Part shown: one piece after another, positions 16,964-26,291 of the stretch
Numbering within the stretch: the first letter of the stretch is position 1
Layout: each line of letters starts with the position of its first letter
Source: Kluyvera cryocrescens NBRC 102467
GTDB taxonomy: Bacteria; Pseudomonadota; Gammaproteobacteria; Enterobacterales; Enterobacteriaceae
Assembly (NCBI RefSeq): GCF_001571285.1
Contig: NZ_BCTM01000007.1
Location: 124,001 to 188,000, forward strand
Reading direction: 5' to 3'
Length of the DNA: 64,000 nt
Notes under the pieces: model-generated
What the model was told of the DNA's origin: nothing
The model's input: the letters and a program-made list of their open reading frames with translations, nothing else
The model's database searches: none
Made by a program: the position numbers and the translations under genes

Positions 16964-17461
16964 TTAATAGGTGACAGTGACGGTGACTGTGTCGGTATAG
17001 ACATCCGGCGCAAAGTTGGCGTTAGCGACAATCGCGTAAACCGTCAGCGGCTGAGCCGCACCGGTCCCCGAACCTGAAACCACGTTGCTGGTCCCCCCGC
17101 TGGTAATGCTGCCCCAGACGGCGCCAGCCGAGTCTTTCGCTAACTGATATGGCACCTTATCGGTGTTGCCGCCGATGGCACCTGACATCACCCCGGCACC
17201 AAGCGTATTACTATTCGATGGTGCGAGGCCGACGGTATAAGGCGTAAGTCGCGAACAATTAACGGAAATAGAGGTGTTCGCGGTGACGCTCGGTGAACTG
17301 GCTGCGACGTTACCAAAGTTAATTGGCGTCCCGGAGGTCACGCTGCAGGATTTGGTTATTGTAATCTGCACCTGAAAAGTACTGGTGGCAGTATCGGCAT
17401 GCGCTGTCGAAATAAACGCGGATGCCAGACAGAATAAAATGAACCTAATAGGCGTGTTCAT
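16964..17461 (-). CDS. Spore coat U-domain major pilin (CsuA/B-like)
   Basis: Secreted fimbrial subunit of 165 aa, first gene of the operon. A signal peptide ends at about residue 22 (STAHA), then a single SCPU domain with two cysteines (KSCSVTSG, ISVNCSRL), the middle motif TPYTVGLAPSNSNT, and the C-terminal beta strand DVYTDTVTVTVTY. These are features of CsuA/B subunits that polymerise by donor-strand exchange. The promoter is expected within the AT-rich stretch beyond 17462. Four genes here (pilin, chaperone, usher, tip) is shorter than the six-gene csu operon of Acinetobacter. Confidence 0.85.
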   Translation of the reverse strand: MNTPIRFILFCLASAFISTAHADTATSTFQVQITITKSCSVTSGTPINFGNVAASSPSVTANTSISVNCSRLTPYTVGLAPSNSNTLGAGVMSGAIGGNTDKVPYQLAKDSAGAVWGSITSGGTSNVVSGSGTGAAQPLTVYAIVANANFAPDVYTDTVTVTVTY

Positions 17462-17981
17462 AGTATTGACCTCTACACAGGTATTATTTTTCCCTAGTAA
17501 AACAATAACGTATGAAGATAGAGTCCCTGATATAACTGTAGGTTAGGTAGTTAAATTCTGCCAATTTGCCTTAAGACTATTTTATTAAAAATAGATCACA
17601 GGTCACCTTATTGTATGAGGAATTAAAAAGACGGAAATATATAATATATTTAAAAGCTAAGTGATTATTTGAATTGGAATAGTCAGGAGAGGATTGAATG
17701 GAATATCTGAAATAAAATAGCGGGATAATTAATTTATAAACACTGAGTACTTTAGCATAGCTTCAATGATTGGGGTGATTATCGGAATGTTCCTGTGCTG
17801 ATTTGTGTACAGTCACAGTTGCATCGGCTGCGCAGGTGGACGCTTATCTGGCCGATCGCGCCATTCGCGAAATTGTGTTCACAAATGCGGGCGTAAGCAG
17901 GCAAATAGCCGTAATTCTGAATGAAATAACAAGATTAATCAGAGGATTAGAACGGAATATTTAGCAGGGTCGAAGCGATTT
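17462..17981. other. AT-rich non-coding stretch between fimbrial operon and selC
   Basis: About 520 bases with no supportable gene. The part nearest the pilin (17462-17760) is strongly AT-rich and presumably holds the fimbrial promoter and upstream silencing/activation sites; from about 17810 the composition becomes more even and resembles decayed coding sequence, but nothing could be identified. No integrase or recognisable attachment remnant is seen beside selC. Confidence 0.6.
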
Positions 17982-18076
17982 TGGCGGAAGATCACAGGAG
18001 TCGAACCTGCCCAGGACCGCTGGCGGCCCCAACTGGATTTGAAGTCCAGCCGCCTCACCGGAGACGACGATCTTCC
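17982..18076 (-). tRNA. selC: tRNA-Sec (anticodon UCA)
   Basis: Selenocysteine tRNA of 95 nt including encoded CCA, read on the minus strand. It matches E. coli selC at nearly every base: 8-bp acceptor stem (GGAAGATC with GATCTTCC), 6-bp D stem, anticodon loop CTTCAAA (anticodon TCA), long variable arm and the T loop TTCGACT. The one change noted is in the variable arm. Orientation and the neighbouring yicJ/yicI fit the E. coli context. selC is a common island integration site, but no integrase is adjacent. Confidence 0.97.
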
Positions 18077-18107
18077 GCGCCTCGATTGCTACATGGAGGC
18101 GGGGCGC

Positions 18108-18113
18108 ATTATA
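18108..18113 (-). promoter_or_regulatory. -10 element of the selC promoter
   Basis: Perfect TATAAT on the minus strand, about 30 bases upstream of the selC 5' end, followed by a GC-rich discriminator typical of stable-RNA promoters. No strong -35 hexamer is obvious at 17 bases spacing. Confidence 0.65.
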
Positions 18114-18138
18114 TCTACTTTCAACCATTTACCACATC

Positions 18139-18492
18139 CCCCTCGGCATATTATTTCTTGCCTGAATGGCATTACGCGGCGGGTGAGTAGATAAAACCCT
18201 TCCTTTTCCAGAGGTTACCTTTTTACGTTACTGAATGGCGTTCGTCACACGTGCTCATTATCGCGTCATGACCCCGATGATTAACGAAAATCTCCGCCAA
18301 ATCGCCCAGTTTTTAACCCTATCTGCCAATCTCAGACGATGCTTTTTCAGCCGCTGGCCGCGCTGGTGTACGGCGTAAACGAAGCGGGACAGTGGCGATG
18401 CGTTTTAACTGCAGCAGGATGGGCAATTAGCGTTGGTCAGGGAAAATTTAGCGATGAAACGGCAAACGAACAGGGGAGAAGAGGGCTGGAAG
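18139..18492. other. Spacer between the two selC copies, with a small open frame
   Basis: A 354-base stretch separating the duplicated tRNA units. It holds one plus-strand open frame at 18339-18497 (52 codons, beginning MLFQPLAALVYGVNEAG) preceded, in another frame, by a 36-codon frame from 18278 (MTPMINENLRQIAQFL). Together they look like the frameshifted remnant of one short protein gene. No ribosome site is convincing and the family was not recognised. Confidence 0.4.
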
Positions 18493-18660
18493 CGTAGCGA
18501 ATTTTGGCGGAGATCGCAGGAGTCGAACCTGCCGGGAGCCATTGGCGGCTACCACTGGAATTAAGAACCAATCGTCTCACCGGAGACGACGATCTTCCGC
18601 GCCTCGACTGCTACATGGAGGCGGGGCGCATTATAGCTACTTTCAATCAGTTACCACATC
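18493..18660. repeat. selC duplication, copy B (diverged gene plus promoter)
   Basis: Second, equally long (168 base) copy of the selC unit in direct orientation, 354 bases from copy A. The -10 element is retained at 18630-18635 as TATAAT on the minus strand. Confidence 0.85.
18505..18598 (-). tRNA. selC-like tRNA with UUA (ochre) anticodon
   Basis: A 94-nt paralogue of tRNA-Sec on the minus strand, with encoded CCA. The acceptor 5' strand is GGAAGATC but the 3' strand is GATCTCC, leaving one bulged A. The D stem is a perfect 6 bp (CGTCTC/GAGACG; a U-G pair of selC has become U-A). The T arm is GCAGG-TTCGACT-CCTGC, again improved from a G-U pair. A long variable arm remains (AGCC/GGCT core). 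In the selC register the anticodon loop is TCTTAAT, giving anticodon UUA, which would read UAA. Doubts: C at position 33 and a U-U mismatch closing the anticodon stem. Published minor selC-type tRNAs include ones with unusual anticodons and a bulged acceptor branch. It could be functional or decaying. Confidence 0.7.
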
Positions 18661-18886
18661 TTTACTTACCGTTTTCAGCATCTTTTTTCTCTTTGGCAGA
18701 CGGTATTGATAGAAACCTCAATAAATTCCGTAATTTACACTTCGACATACTCTATCCGCTATCCCAGATCACAGAAATTAAGAAACGTAATTTGATAACG
18801 AGATATCGCAATTCATCTTATGGCGCGGATGGTTTACAAAACGGTAACCGGTTCCGGCGTGGGCTCGGCGTTGAGGGGTTTGAAAG

Positions 18887-20281
18887 ATGAAGAGTGAAGT
18901 ATTGTCTGTCAAAGAGAAAATTGGCTACGGCATGGGCGATGCCGCCAGCCATATCATTTTCGATAACGTCATGCTGTACATGATGTTCTTCTATACCGAT
19001 ATCTTCGGTATACCCGCAGGTTACGTTGGCACCATGTTCCTGCTGGCGCGCGCGCTGGACGCCATTTCCGACCCGTGCATGGGGCTGCTGGCCGACCGCA
19101 CGCGCAGCCGCTGGGGCAAGTTCCGCCCGTGGGTGCTGTTTGGTGCGCTGCCGTTCGGCCTCGTCTGCGTGCTGGCCTATAGCACGCCGGATCTCAGCTA
19201 TAACGGCAAATTAATTTATGCCGCCGTGACCTACACGCTGCTGACTCTGCTCTATACCGTAGTGAATATCCCGTACTGCGCGTTGGGTGGCGTGATCACC
19301 AACGATCCAACGCAGCGCATCTCGCTGCAATCCTGGCGCTTCGTGCTGGCAACCGCCGGCGGCATGCTCTCTACCGTGCTGATGATGCCGCTGGTGAATC
19401 TGATTGGCGGCGAGAACAAAGCGCTGGGCTTCCAGGGCGGTATTGCGGTGCTGTCGGTGATTGCCTTTTTGATGCTGGCCTTCTGCTTCTTTACTACCAA
19501 AGAGCGCGTAGAAGCACCGCCTACCAACAATTCAATGCGTGAAGACCTGCGCGACATCTGGCAAAACGACCAATGGCGTATCGTCGGCCTGCTGACCATC
19601 CTCAACATTATGGCGGTCTGCGTACGCGGCGGTGCGATGATGTATTACGTCACCTGGATTCTGGGTTCTCCGGCGCTGTTTACCGCCTTCCTCACCACCT
19701 ACTGCGTCGGCAACCTGATAGGTTCGGCGCTGGCTAAACCGCTGACTGACTGGAAGTGCAAAGTGAGCGTTTTCTGGTGGACCAACGCCATCCTGGCGGT
19801 GCTGAGCCTGGCGATGTTCTTTGTACCGATGAACGCCAGCGTGCTGATGTTCGCCTTCATCTTCGTGATTGGCGTGCTGCACCAACTGGTGACGCCGATC
19901 CAGTGGGTGATGATGTCCGACACCGTCGACTACGGCGAATGGTGTAACGGCAAACGCCTCACCGGCATTAGCTTTGCGGGCACGCTGTTCGTGCTGAAGC
20001 TGGGCCTGGCGCTGGGCGGCGCAATGATTGGCTGGATGCTGGCAGGCGGCGGCTACAATGCCGCGGCCACCACGCAAAACCCAGCCACCATCAGCATCAT
20101 TATTGCCCTGTTTACTATTGTACCGGCCATTTGCTACCTGCTGAGCGCCGTGGTGGCGAAGCGCTTCTATACCCTGAAAACGCCGTTCCTGGTCAAGATG
20201 ATGGCCGAACTGGCGCAGGGTGCGCACCGCAATCAGCAGGACTTTGAAAACGTATCCATGAAGCAATCTTTAGAGAATTAA
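18887..20281 (+). CDS. yicJ: GPH-family sugar:cation symporter YicJ
   Basis: Inner-membrane transporter of the glycoside-pentoside-hexuronide family (MelB-like), 464 aa with about 12 membrane segments. It begins [19 protein letters not shown] and contains the family signature [21 protein letters not shown]. It is followed 11 bases later by the alpha-xylosidase yicI, as in E. coli, so it is expected to import alpha-xylosides such as isoprimeverose for cleavage in the cytoplasm. The start at 18887 was chosen by homology to the family N-terminus. Located just beyond selC, as in E. coli. Confidence 0.92.
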   Translation: MKSEVLSVKEKIGYGMGDAASHIIFDNVMLYMMFFYTDIFGIPAGYVGTMFLLARALDAISDPCMGLLADRTRSRWGKFRPWVLFGALPFGLVCVLAYSTPDLSYNGKLIYAAVTYTLLTLLYTVVNIPYCALGGVITNDPTQRISLQSWRFVLATAGGMLSTVLMMPLVNLIGGENKALGFQGGIAVLSVIAFLMLAFCFFTTKERVEAPPTNNSMREDLRDIWQNDQWRIVGLLTILNIMAVCVRGGAMMYYVTWILGSPALFTAFLTTYCVGNLIGSALAKPLTDWKCKVSVFWWTNAILAVLSLAMFFVPMNASVLMFAFIFVIGVLHQLVTPIQWVMMSDTVDYGEWCNGKRLTGISFAGTLFVLKLGLALGGAMIGWMLAGGGYNAAATTQNPATISIIIALFTIVPAICYLLSAVVAKRFYTLKTPFLVKMMAELAQGAHRNQQDFENVSMKQSLEN

Positions 20282-20292
20282 GAGGACGAGCT

Positions 20293-22611
20293 ATGAAAAT
20301 CAGTGATGGAAACTGGCTGATCCAACCGGGCCTGAATTTAATTCAACCTGTTCAGGTGTTTGACGTTGAACAGCATGGCAATGAGATGGTGGTGTACGTG
20401 GCGCAACGAGATGTTCGCGAACGCACCTGGCAACTGGATACGCCACTGTTTACCCTGCGCTTGTTCTCGCCACAGGAAGGGGTTATCGGGGTGCGTATCG
20501 AGCACTTCCAGGGCGCGCTGGAGACCGGCCCGAACTATCCGCTGAACGTGCTGAAAGATGTGCATGTGGAGATGCAAAACACCGCTGAATTTGCCGAACT
20601 GAAAAGCGGCAACCTCAGCGTGCGTGTCACCAAAGGTGAATTCTGGGCATTAGATTTCCTGCGTAGCGGCGTGCGTATCACCGGTAGCCAACTGAAAAAC
20701 AACGGCTACGTGCAGGACACCAACGATAATCGCAACTACATGTTCGAACGCCTGGATCTGGGCGTTGGCGAAACCGTCTACGGCCTCGGAGAGCGCTTTA
20801 CCGCGCTGGTGCGCAACGGTCAGAACGTTGAGACCTGGAATAAAGACGGCGGCACCAGCACCGAACAATCCTACAAAAATATCCCGTTCTACCTGACCAA
20901 CCGCGGCTATGGCGTGCTGGTGAATCACCCGGAAAACGTCTCCTTTGAGATTGGCTCTGAGAAGGTGTCCAAGGTGCAGTTCAGCGTGGAAGGTGAGCAT
21001 CTGGAATACTTCGTCATCGACGGCCCCACCCCGAAAGAGGTGTTGAACCGCTACACCCAGTTCACCGGGCGTCCGGCGCTGCCGCCGGCCTGGTCATTCG
21101 GCCTGTGGCTGACCACCTCGTTCACCACCAATTACGACGAAGCGACGGTGAACAGCTTTATCGACGGCATGGCCGAGCGCGATCTGCCGCTGCACGTGTT
21201 CCACTTCGACTGTTTCTGGATGAAAGCCTTCCAGTGGTGCGATTTCGAATGGGATCCGGTGACCTTCCCTGATCCTAAAGGGATGATTCAGCGCCTGAAA
21301 GACAAAGGGCTGAAAGTGTGCGTCTGGATAAACCCGTACATCGGCCAGAAATCGCCAATTTTCAAAGAGCTGAAAGAGAAAGGCTATCTGCTCAAACGCC
21401 CGGATGGATCTCTGTGGCAGTGGGATAAATGGCAGCCGGGGCTGGCGATTTATGACTTCACCAATCCGGAAGCCTGCGCGTGGTATGCCGATAAACTCAA
21501 AGAACTGGTGGCGATGGGCGTTGACTGTTTCAAAACGGACTTCGGCGAGCGTATCCCGACCGACGTACAGTGGTTTGATGGCTCCAACCCGCAGAAAATG
21601 CACAACCATTACGCCTTTATCTACAACGAACTGGTGTGGAACGTGCTGAAAGAAACGCTTGGTGAGAAAGAAGCGGTGCTGTTCGCTCGCTCGGCCTCGG
21701 TGGGCGGCCAGCAGTTCCCGGTGCACTGGGGCGGTGACTGCTACGCCAACTACGAATCGATGGCGGAAAGCCTGCGCGGCGGCCTGTCGATTGGTCTCTC
21801 TGGCTTTGGCTTCTGGAGCCACGATATCGGCGGCTTCGAAAACACCGCACCGGCGGATGTGTACAAGCGCTGGTGCGCGTTTGGTCTGTTCTCCAGCCAT
21901 AGCCGCCTGCACGGTAGCAAATCCTATCGTGTGCCATGGGCGTACGACAGCGAGTCCTGCGACGTGGTGCGTTTCTTTACCGAAATGAAGTGCCGCATGA
22001 TGCCGTACCTGTACCGCCAGGCGGCGTTAGCCAACGAGCAGGGCACGCCAATGCTGCGCGCCATGATGCTGGAATTCCCGGACGATCCGGCCTGTGATTA
22101 TCTCGACCGCCAGTACATGTTGGGCGATTCTCTGGCCGTTGCGCCGGTGTTCACCGAAGCGGGCGACGTGCAGTTCTACCTGCCGGAAGGCCGCTGGACG
22201 CACCTGTGGCACAACGACGAGGTGCAGGGCAGCCGCTGGCATAAACAGCAGCATGATTTTATGAGCCTGCCGGTTTATGTCCGCGATAACACCCTGCTGG
22301 CGTTAGGTAACAACAACCAGAAGCCTGACTATGCATGGCACGAAGGCACCGAATTCCAGCTATTCCAACTGGCGGACGGGCGTGAAGCGGTGTGCGAAGT
22401 TCCGGCGCTGGACGGCTCCATCGTCTTTACGCTGAGCGCCAAACGGCAGGGCAATGTCATTACCGTGAAGGGTAATGGTAAGGCAACTGGCTGGACGCTG
22501 TGCCTGCGCAATATTCAGCAGGTCGCTGGCGTGCAGGGTGGCTCCCAGGCGGGTAGCGAATTGGGCGTGGTGGTGACCGCACTGGGGAACGAACTGGTGG
22601 TGACGCTTTAA
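20293..22611 (+). CDS. yicI: Alpha-xylosidase YicI (glycoside hydrolase family 31)
   Basis: Cytoplasmic retaining alpha-xylosidase releasing xylose from alpha-1,6-linked xylosides. The 772 aa length equals E. coli YicI. The catalytic nucleophile Asp lies in [13 protein letters not shown] and the general acid Asp in [13 protein letters not shown]; aromatic-rich substrate-site segments ([19 protein letters not shown]) are also present. An N-terminal beta-sandwich precedes the TIM barrel and C-terminal beta domains follow. It forms a two-gene operon with yicJ. Transcription ends before a convergent yicH, with two GC-rich palindromes in between. Confidence 0.95.
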   Translation: MKISDGNWLIQPGLNLIQPVQVFDVEQHGNEMVVYVAQRDVRERTWQLDTPLFTLRLFSPQEGVIGVRIEHFQGALETGPNYPLNVLKDVHVEMQNTAEFAELKSGNLSVRVTKGEFWALDFLRSGVRITGSQLKNNGYVQDTNDNRNYMFERLDLGVGETVYGLGERFTALVRNGQNVETWNKDGGTSTEQSYKNIPFYLTNRGYGVLVNHPENVSFEIGSEKVSKVQFSVEGEHLEYFVIDGPTPKEVLNRYTQFTGRPALPPAWSFGLWLTTSFTTNYDEATVNSFIDGMAERDLPLHVFHFDCFWMKAFQWCDFEWDPVTFPDPKGMIQRLKDKGLKVCVWINPYIGQKSPIFKELKEKGYLLKRPDGSLWQWDKWQPGLAIYDFTNPEACAWYADKLKELVAMGVDCFKTDFGERIPTDVQWFDGSNPQKMHNHYAFIYNELVWNVLKETLGEKEAVLFARSASVGGQQFPVHWGGDCYANYESMAESLRGGLSIGLSGFGFWSHDIGGFENTAPADVYKRWCAFGLFSSHSRLHGSKSYRVPWAYDSESCDVVRFFTEMKCRMMPYLYRQAALANEQGTPMLRAMMLEFPDDPACDYLDRQYMLGDSLAVAPVFTEAGDVQFYLPEGRWTHLWHNDEVQGSRWHKQQHDFMSLPVYVRDNTLLALGNNNQKPDYAWHEGTEFQLFQLADGREAVCEVPALDGSIVFTLSAKRQGNVITVKGNGKATGWTLCLRNIQQVAGVQGGSQAGSELGVVVTALGNELVVTL

Positions 22612-22636
22612 GTCCGGAGACTCCTCCTCACCCTAA

Positions 22637-22767
22637 CCCTCTCCCCGTGGGGGAGAGGGGACTGTTTTGTGCGGTTGGCGGGTGAGGTTTATGGGAGGAG
22701 GGAGTTTAGTGCGGATGTCGGAAGTCGTGCGCTGAATGGTTTGCGCCCTCTCCTAAAGGGAGAGGGC
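22637..22767. repeat. Pair of CCCTCTCC palindromes between yicI and yicH
   Basis: Two intergenic hairpins: 22637-22659 (CCCTCTCCCC, 3-base loop, GGGGAGAGGG) and 22745-22767 (GCCCTCTCC, 5-base loop, GGAGAGGGC). They sit between convergent genes and share their core with the hairpin at 11832. Such repeated extragenic palindromes stabilise mRNA ends or attract DNA gyrase in enterobacteria; the role here is not shown. Confidence 0.6.
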
Positions 22768-22810
22768 CGCGCAGAGGCGAAGCGTACTCGTTCTTCCTTA
22801 ACTCTACCCG

Positions 22811-24496
22811 CTACTTCACTTCCGAAACCACGCCTCCTTGCATTTGCTGCGTCACTTCCTGTTTATTCATATTCACCGCGTGCAACTGTCCATTCACCGT
22901 GGGTTTGAGCGGGGCATTTGCCTGCACGCTACCGCTGGCGGTGAGCTGGATATTACCGTCGCCGTCAATCGACAGCGGCGGCCATCCCCACTGTTGCAGG
23001 ATGTTGAGCGGTACGCCGCGCCCATTGAGGGTCACGCTGGTGTGACGCTGTGGCTGTTGCGATATCGTCGCGGTGGCTTCTAGGATGCCTTTTTCAGTAA
23101 AGGCGCTCAGCTCCGTCACGTTGACGTTCGAGGCATCAGCGTTCAGCGCAATCGATGGGCGACGCACGTCGATGCGGTTGAAGGTCGCCGCCGCACCGTT
23201 CAGCGTTGCGCTACCGCTCCAGATTCCCCACTGACCATTTTTCGCCAACTGGAGATTGGCACCGTAGCCGTCCAGCGCGGTGATCTGCCACGGGAAATCG
23301 GGATCGATGTCGATCACCAGGTTGCGGTTAGCGCCAAATTTTTTCAGCGTCACGTTTTGCAGCCATGCCGGAAGCGGCTCCATCCAGAGCGTCTTCCAGT
23401 TCTGCGGCAGCGTATATTCCAGCCCAGCGAAAACCATATCGTCCAGCACCAGCGCATTGCCGGCGCGGAACCAGTTGCCGGCGCTGCGAACCATGCCGCC
23501 TTCCCAGCGGGAGGTGAACTGGCGCAGCGCAATGCCCTGCTCGGAAAACTCGGCGTTGAGGATCGGGTCGAGCAGATGCAGCGAGCCGTAGATAAACTCG
23601 CTGGCGTTCAGGGATATCTTACCGTCGGTGCTTTGCCATCCGCCATCGCTGAGCGTCAGGTTGCGCAAATTCAGATCCAGGTCGGTGACCGCCCAGTCCG
23701 GGCCTTGCAGGCTGGCATCGGTCACGTCGAGACGACCAATTTGCAGCGACGGCACGGTAGTGAGCGGGGCGAGGAAATCGAGCAGCGACTTATCGCTTTG
23801 CAGGCGAATATCGTTGAGGCGCAAATTATCCACTAACCAACTGCCGTCGCTATTGCGGCGTGCATTACCGGTGAGCGAGCCGCGCGCCATGTCGGCGCCG
23901 ACGGTGGTTAAGTTCACCTCACTACCGTTGATATCGCCTTCAATCAGCGCATTGGTCGCCGGAATACCGTTCAGCGACAGCGAGCCGGCACTCATCTGGA
24001 TATGTGCTTTTTGGCCGAGCACATTGCCTGCTTCAGGCGCCCACGGCATCACGCCGCCGGAAACACGCTGTGCGCTCAGCTCCCAGCCGGTTTCCGGGCT
24101 GTTGAGCGCCATATTCTTCAGCTGCAGGCGATCGGCGGCAAACGGCAGCGGCGCGTTAGAAGGAGAGAGGTTCAGCGTGCCGTCCTGCAATAAAATCGTA
24201 TCGACGTGCAGCGGGTCGGTTATCTGGCGTGAACTCAGGCCGATATCGACGTCCTTTGCGACCAGCGTGGCGGGCTTGCCGTCGCGGCCAAAGGTGACGT
24301 TTTTCAGCAGGATATGTGAAGGTGAAGAGAAGCGATGATCCATCGCATCAAACGTGACCTGATAGGCGGTGTTGTCGGTTAACCAGTGGCTAATTTGACG
24401 GGCGCCCCAGCGCGTTTGCAGCAGAAAATAGAAGGCCACAATCACCAATAGCAAAGCGATCAGCAGCCAGATAATGAGCTTTCCAAGAAATTTCAT
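22811..24496 (-). CDS. yicH: AsmA-family envelope protein YicH
   Basis: Inner-membrane anchored, mostly periplasmic AsmA-like protein of 561 residues. The first 30 residues (MKFLGKLIIWLLIALLLVIV) form a membrane anchor; the rest is long beta-rich sequence typical of AsmA/TamB-type bridge proteins thought to act in lipid transport or outer-membrane homeostasis. ATG 24496 is selected because of the AGGATGGAAG ribosome site; an upstream in-frame ATG at 24520 adds eight non-homologous residues. It is convergent with yicI and precedes xanP, as in E. coli. Confidence 0.9.
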   Translation of the reverse strand: MKFLGKLIIWLLIALLLVIVAFYFLLQTRWGARQISHWLTDNTAYQVTFDAMDHRFSSPSHILLKNVTFGRDGKPATLVAKDVDIGLSSRQITDPLHVDTILLQDGTLNLSPSNAPLPFAADRLQLKNMALNSPETGWELSAQRVSGGVMPWAPEAGNVLGQKAHIQMSAGSLSLNGIPATNALIEGDINGSEVNLTTVGADMARGSLTGNARRNSDGSWLVDNLRLNDIRLQSDKSLLDFLAPLTTVPSLQIGRLDVTDASLQGPDWAVTDLDLNLRNLTLSDGGWQSTDGKISLNASEFIYGSLHLLDPILNAEFSEQGIALRQFTSRWEGGMVRSAGNWFRAGNALVLDDMVFAGLEYTLPQNWKTLWMEPLPAWLQNVTLKKFGANRNLVIDIDPDFPWQITALDGYGANLQLAKNGQWGIWSGSATLNGAAATFNRIDVRRPSIALNADASNVNVTELSAFTEKGILEATATISQQPQRHTSVTLNGRGVPLNILQQWGWPPLSIDGDGNIQLTASGSVQANAPLKPTVNGQLHAVNMNKQEVTQQMQGGVVSEVK

Positions 24497-24616
24497 GATC
24501 TTCCATCCTGAGAAGGGCACATAAACCTGTTATGCATGATTTATGCGCAATCCTCAAGGCAGGATTCGTATTATTCGATGTCAGCGGCAGTGGCGATGAC
24601 CACTGCCGCATCAGGG

Positions 24617-26008
24617 TTACTCTTTTTCTGGCGGGAAGACCAGGTTCAGAATAATCGCCGTGATCCCACCGGCAGCAATACCGGAAGAGAGCAGGTTTTT
24701 CAGCCAGTCCGGGGCGAACTGGAGGATCTGCGGCTGCTGGGAAACGCCAAGGCCGACGGCCAGCGACAGCGCAATAATCAGGATGGCGCGGCGGTTCAGC
24801 GGCTCACGAGAGACGATGCGCACGCCGGATGCCGCGATAGTGCCAAACATCACCAGCGTAGCGCCGCCGAGTACCGGTTCTGGAATATGCTGCACAAAAC
24901 CACTCACCGCTGGGAACAGGCCCAGTACGATCAGCATCAGCGCCACCACAAAACCAACGTAGCGGCTGGCCACGCCGGTCAACTGGATAACACCGTTGTT
25001 CTGCCCAAAGCAGGAGTTCGGGAAGGTATTAAATACCGCCGATACGCAGGAGTTCAGGCCATTTGCCAGTACGCCGCCCTTGAGACGTTTCATGTACAGC
25101 GGGCCAGAAACCGGCTGCTCGGAAACGTCGGAGGTTGCGGTGATGTCGCCGATGGTTTCCAGCGAGGTAATCATAAACACCAGCATTAATGGCAGCAGGA
25201 GATTCCAGTCGATACCTAAGCCGTAGTACAACGGAGTTGGCACCATAATCAGGCTGCTGTTGGTCGGCGCGGTGTTTTCCGGCAGCATGCCGAGCACCCA
25301 GGCTGTCAGGTAGCCTGCCGCCATGGCAATCACCAGCGAGGCAATGCGCAGGTAAGGGTTACGCTGGCGGTTGAGCAGAATAATGATGGCCAGCACGATG
25401 CCCGCCAGCAGCAGGTTTTTTGGCGCGCCGAAGGTGTTGTTGGCCATTGCCGCGTAGCCGCCGCCGATAGACGTCAGGCCGACCTGAATCAGCGACAGGC
25501 CGATAATCATCACCACAACGCCGGAGACCAGCGGGGTGATCACGCGACGCGCCAGATGCAGAATACGGGATAACACCATTTCGGTGCAGCTTGCCAGCAT
25601 CAGCGTACCAAACAGTGCGGCCATCATCGTTGGCACGTCAGCGCCACCGGTTTTCAACGCGGTGCCGCCCATGATCAGCGGAGCGACAAAGTTGAAGCTG
25701 GTACCCTGGATCGACAGCAGGCCAGAACCCACCGGGCCCCAGGCTTTAATTTGAATGATGGATGCCACGCCGGAGGCGAACAGCGACATGCTGATAATGT
25801 GCTGGGTATCTTCGGCTGGCAGACCCAGTGCCTGGCAAATCAGCAGCGCCGGGGTGATCACGGCAACAAACATCGCCAGCAGGTGCTGGAGCGCGGCGAA
25901 AAGCGTTTGCGGAAGCGGCGGACGGTCTTCCAGACGGTAAATGAGTTCGCTGTTTTGCTTCTGCGCAACCGGTTGCGCATCGACTTGATCGAGGGTGTTA
26001 GAGGACAT
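24617..26008 (-). CDS. xanP: Xanthine:proton symporter XanP
   Basis: Nucleobase-ascorbate family (NCS2) inner-membrane transporter for xanthine, 463 aa with about 14 hydrophobic segments. Near-identity to E. coli XanP is visible in many blocks ([52 protein letters not shown]). The NCS2 signature with [16 protein letters not shown] is intact. The start MSSNTLDQ at 26008 matches the family; an upstream in-frame ATG gives four extra residues. It is divergent from gltS, with 283 bases between the starts. Confidence 0.95.
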   Translation of the reverse strand: MSSNTLDQVDAQPVAQKQNSELIYRLEDRPPLPQTLFAALQHLLAMFVAVITPALLICQALGLPAEDTQHIISMSLFASGVASIIQIKAWGPVGSGLLSIQGTSFNFVAPLIMGGTALKTGGADVPTMMAALFGTLMLASCTEMVLSRILHLARRVITPLVSGVVVMIIGLSLIQVGLTSIGGGYAAMANNTFGAPKNLLLAGIVLAIIILLNRQRNPYLRIASLVIAMAAGYLTAWVLGMLPENTAPTNSSLIMVPTPLYYGLGIDWNLLLPLMLVFMITSLETIGDITATSDVSEQPVSGPLYMKRLKGGVLANGLNSCVSAVFNTFPNSCFGQNNGVIQLTGVASRYVGFVVALMLIVLGLFPAVSGFVQHIPEPVLGGATLVMFGTIAASGVRIVSREPLNRRAILIIALSLAVGLGVSQQPQILQFAPDWLKNLLSSGIAAGGITAIILNLVFPPEKE

Positions 26009-26291
26009 CTCTTCTGGCAATCCCGTGGTGGAAAAGTGGCGATTTTAGCGGACTGGTTGGTAAAAGCAATCGGTTGCTTTCATTGATCGAAAATTATTGC
26101 CGCAAATACCCTTATAACCCACGTGTGTTTATTGGGAGGAGTTAACAAAATTCATCAGGGAAAAACGTTTTTCTACCCACTTATCCCCTTTCTTGCTTAC
26201 ACTTTCGGCCGACGCCTCATGATGAGGCCATCACGACATCGGAAAATTGTCGCGTATGAATGGATCATGCGTTTAGTAAGGAGCTACATCT

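Larger units (their letters stand above)
17971..18138. repeat. selC duplication, copy A (gene plus promoter)
   Basis: A 168-base unit that includes the canonical selC gene, its promoter and upstream flank. It recurs in the same orientation at 18493-18660. Similarity is strongest over the tRNA 5' half and the promoter (CTACATGGAGGCGGGGCGC is identical in both) and weakest in the anticodon and variable arms. Confidence 0.85.

Noticed and set aside
17981-18190. Open frame running through selC
   Set aside because: It translates the antisense of a tRNA gene and its promoter; no ribosome site and no family similarity.
18505-18598. Second selC copy as an attachment-site remnant of an island
   Set aside because: Integration at tRNA genes duplicates a short 3' segment; here the complete gene and promoter are duplicated and no integrase is adjacent.
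18504-18890. Longer open frame from the second selC copy to yicJ
   Set aside because: It also crosses a tRNA-like gene and its promoter; only the tRNA-like structure is supported.
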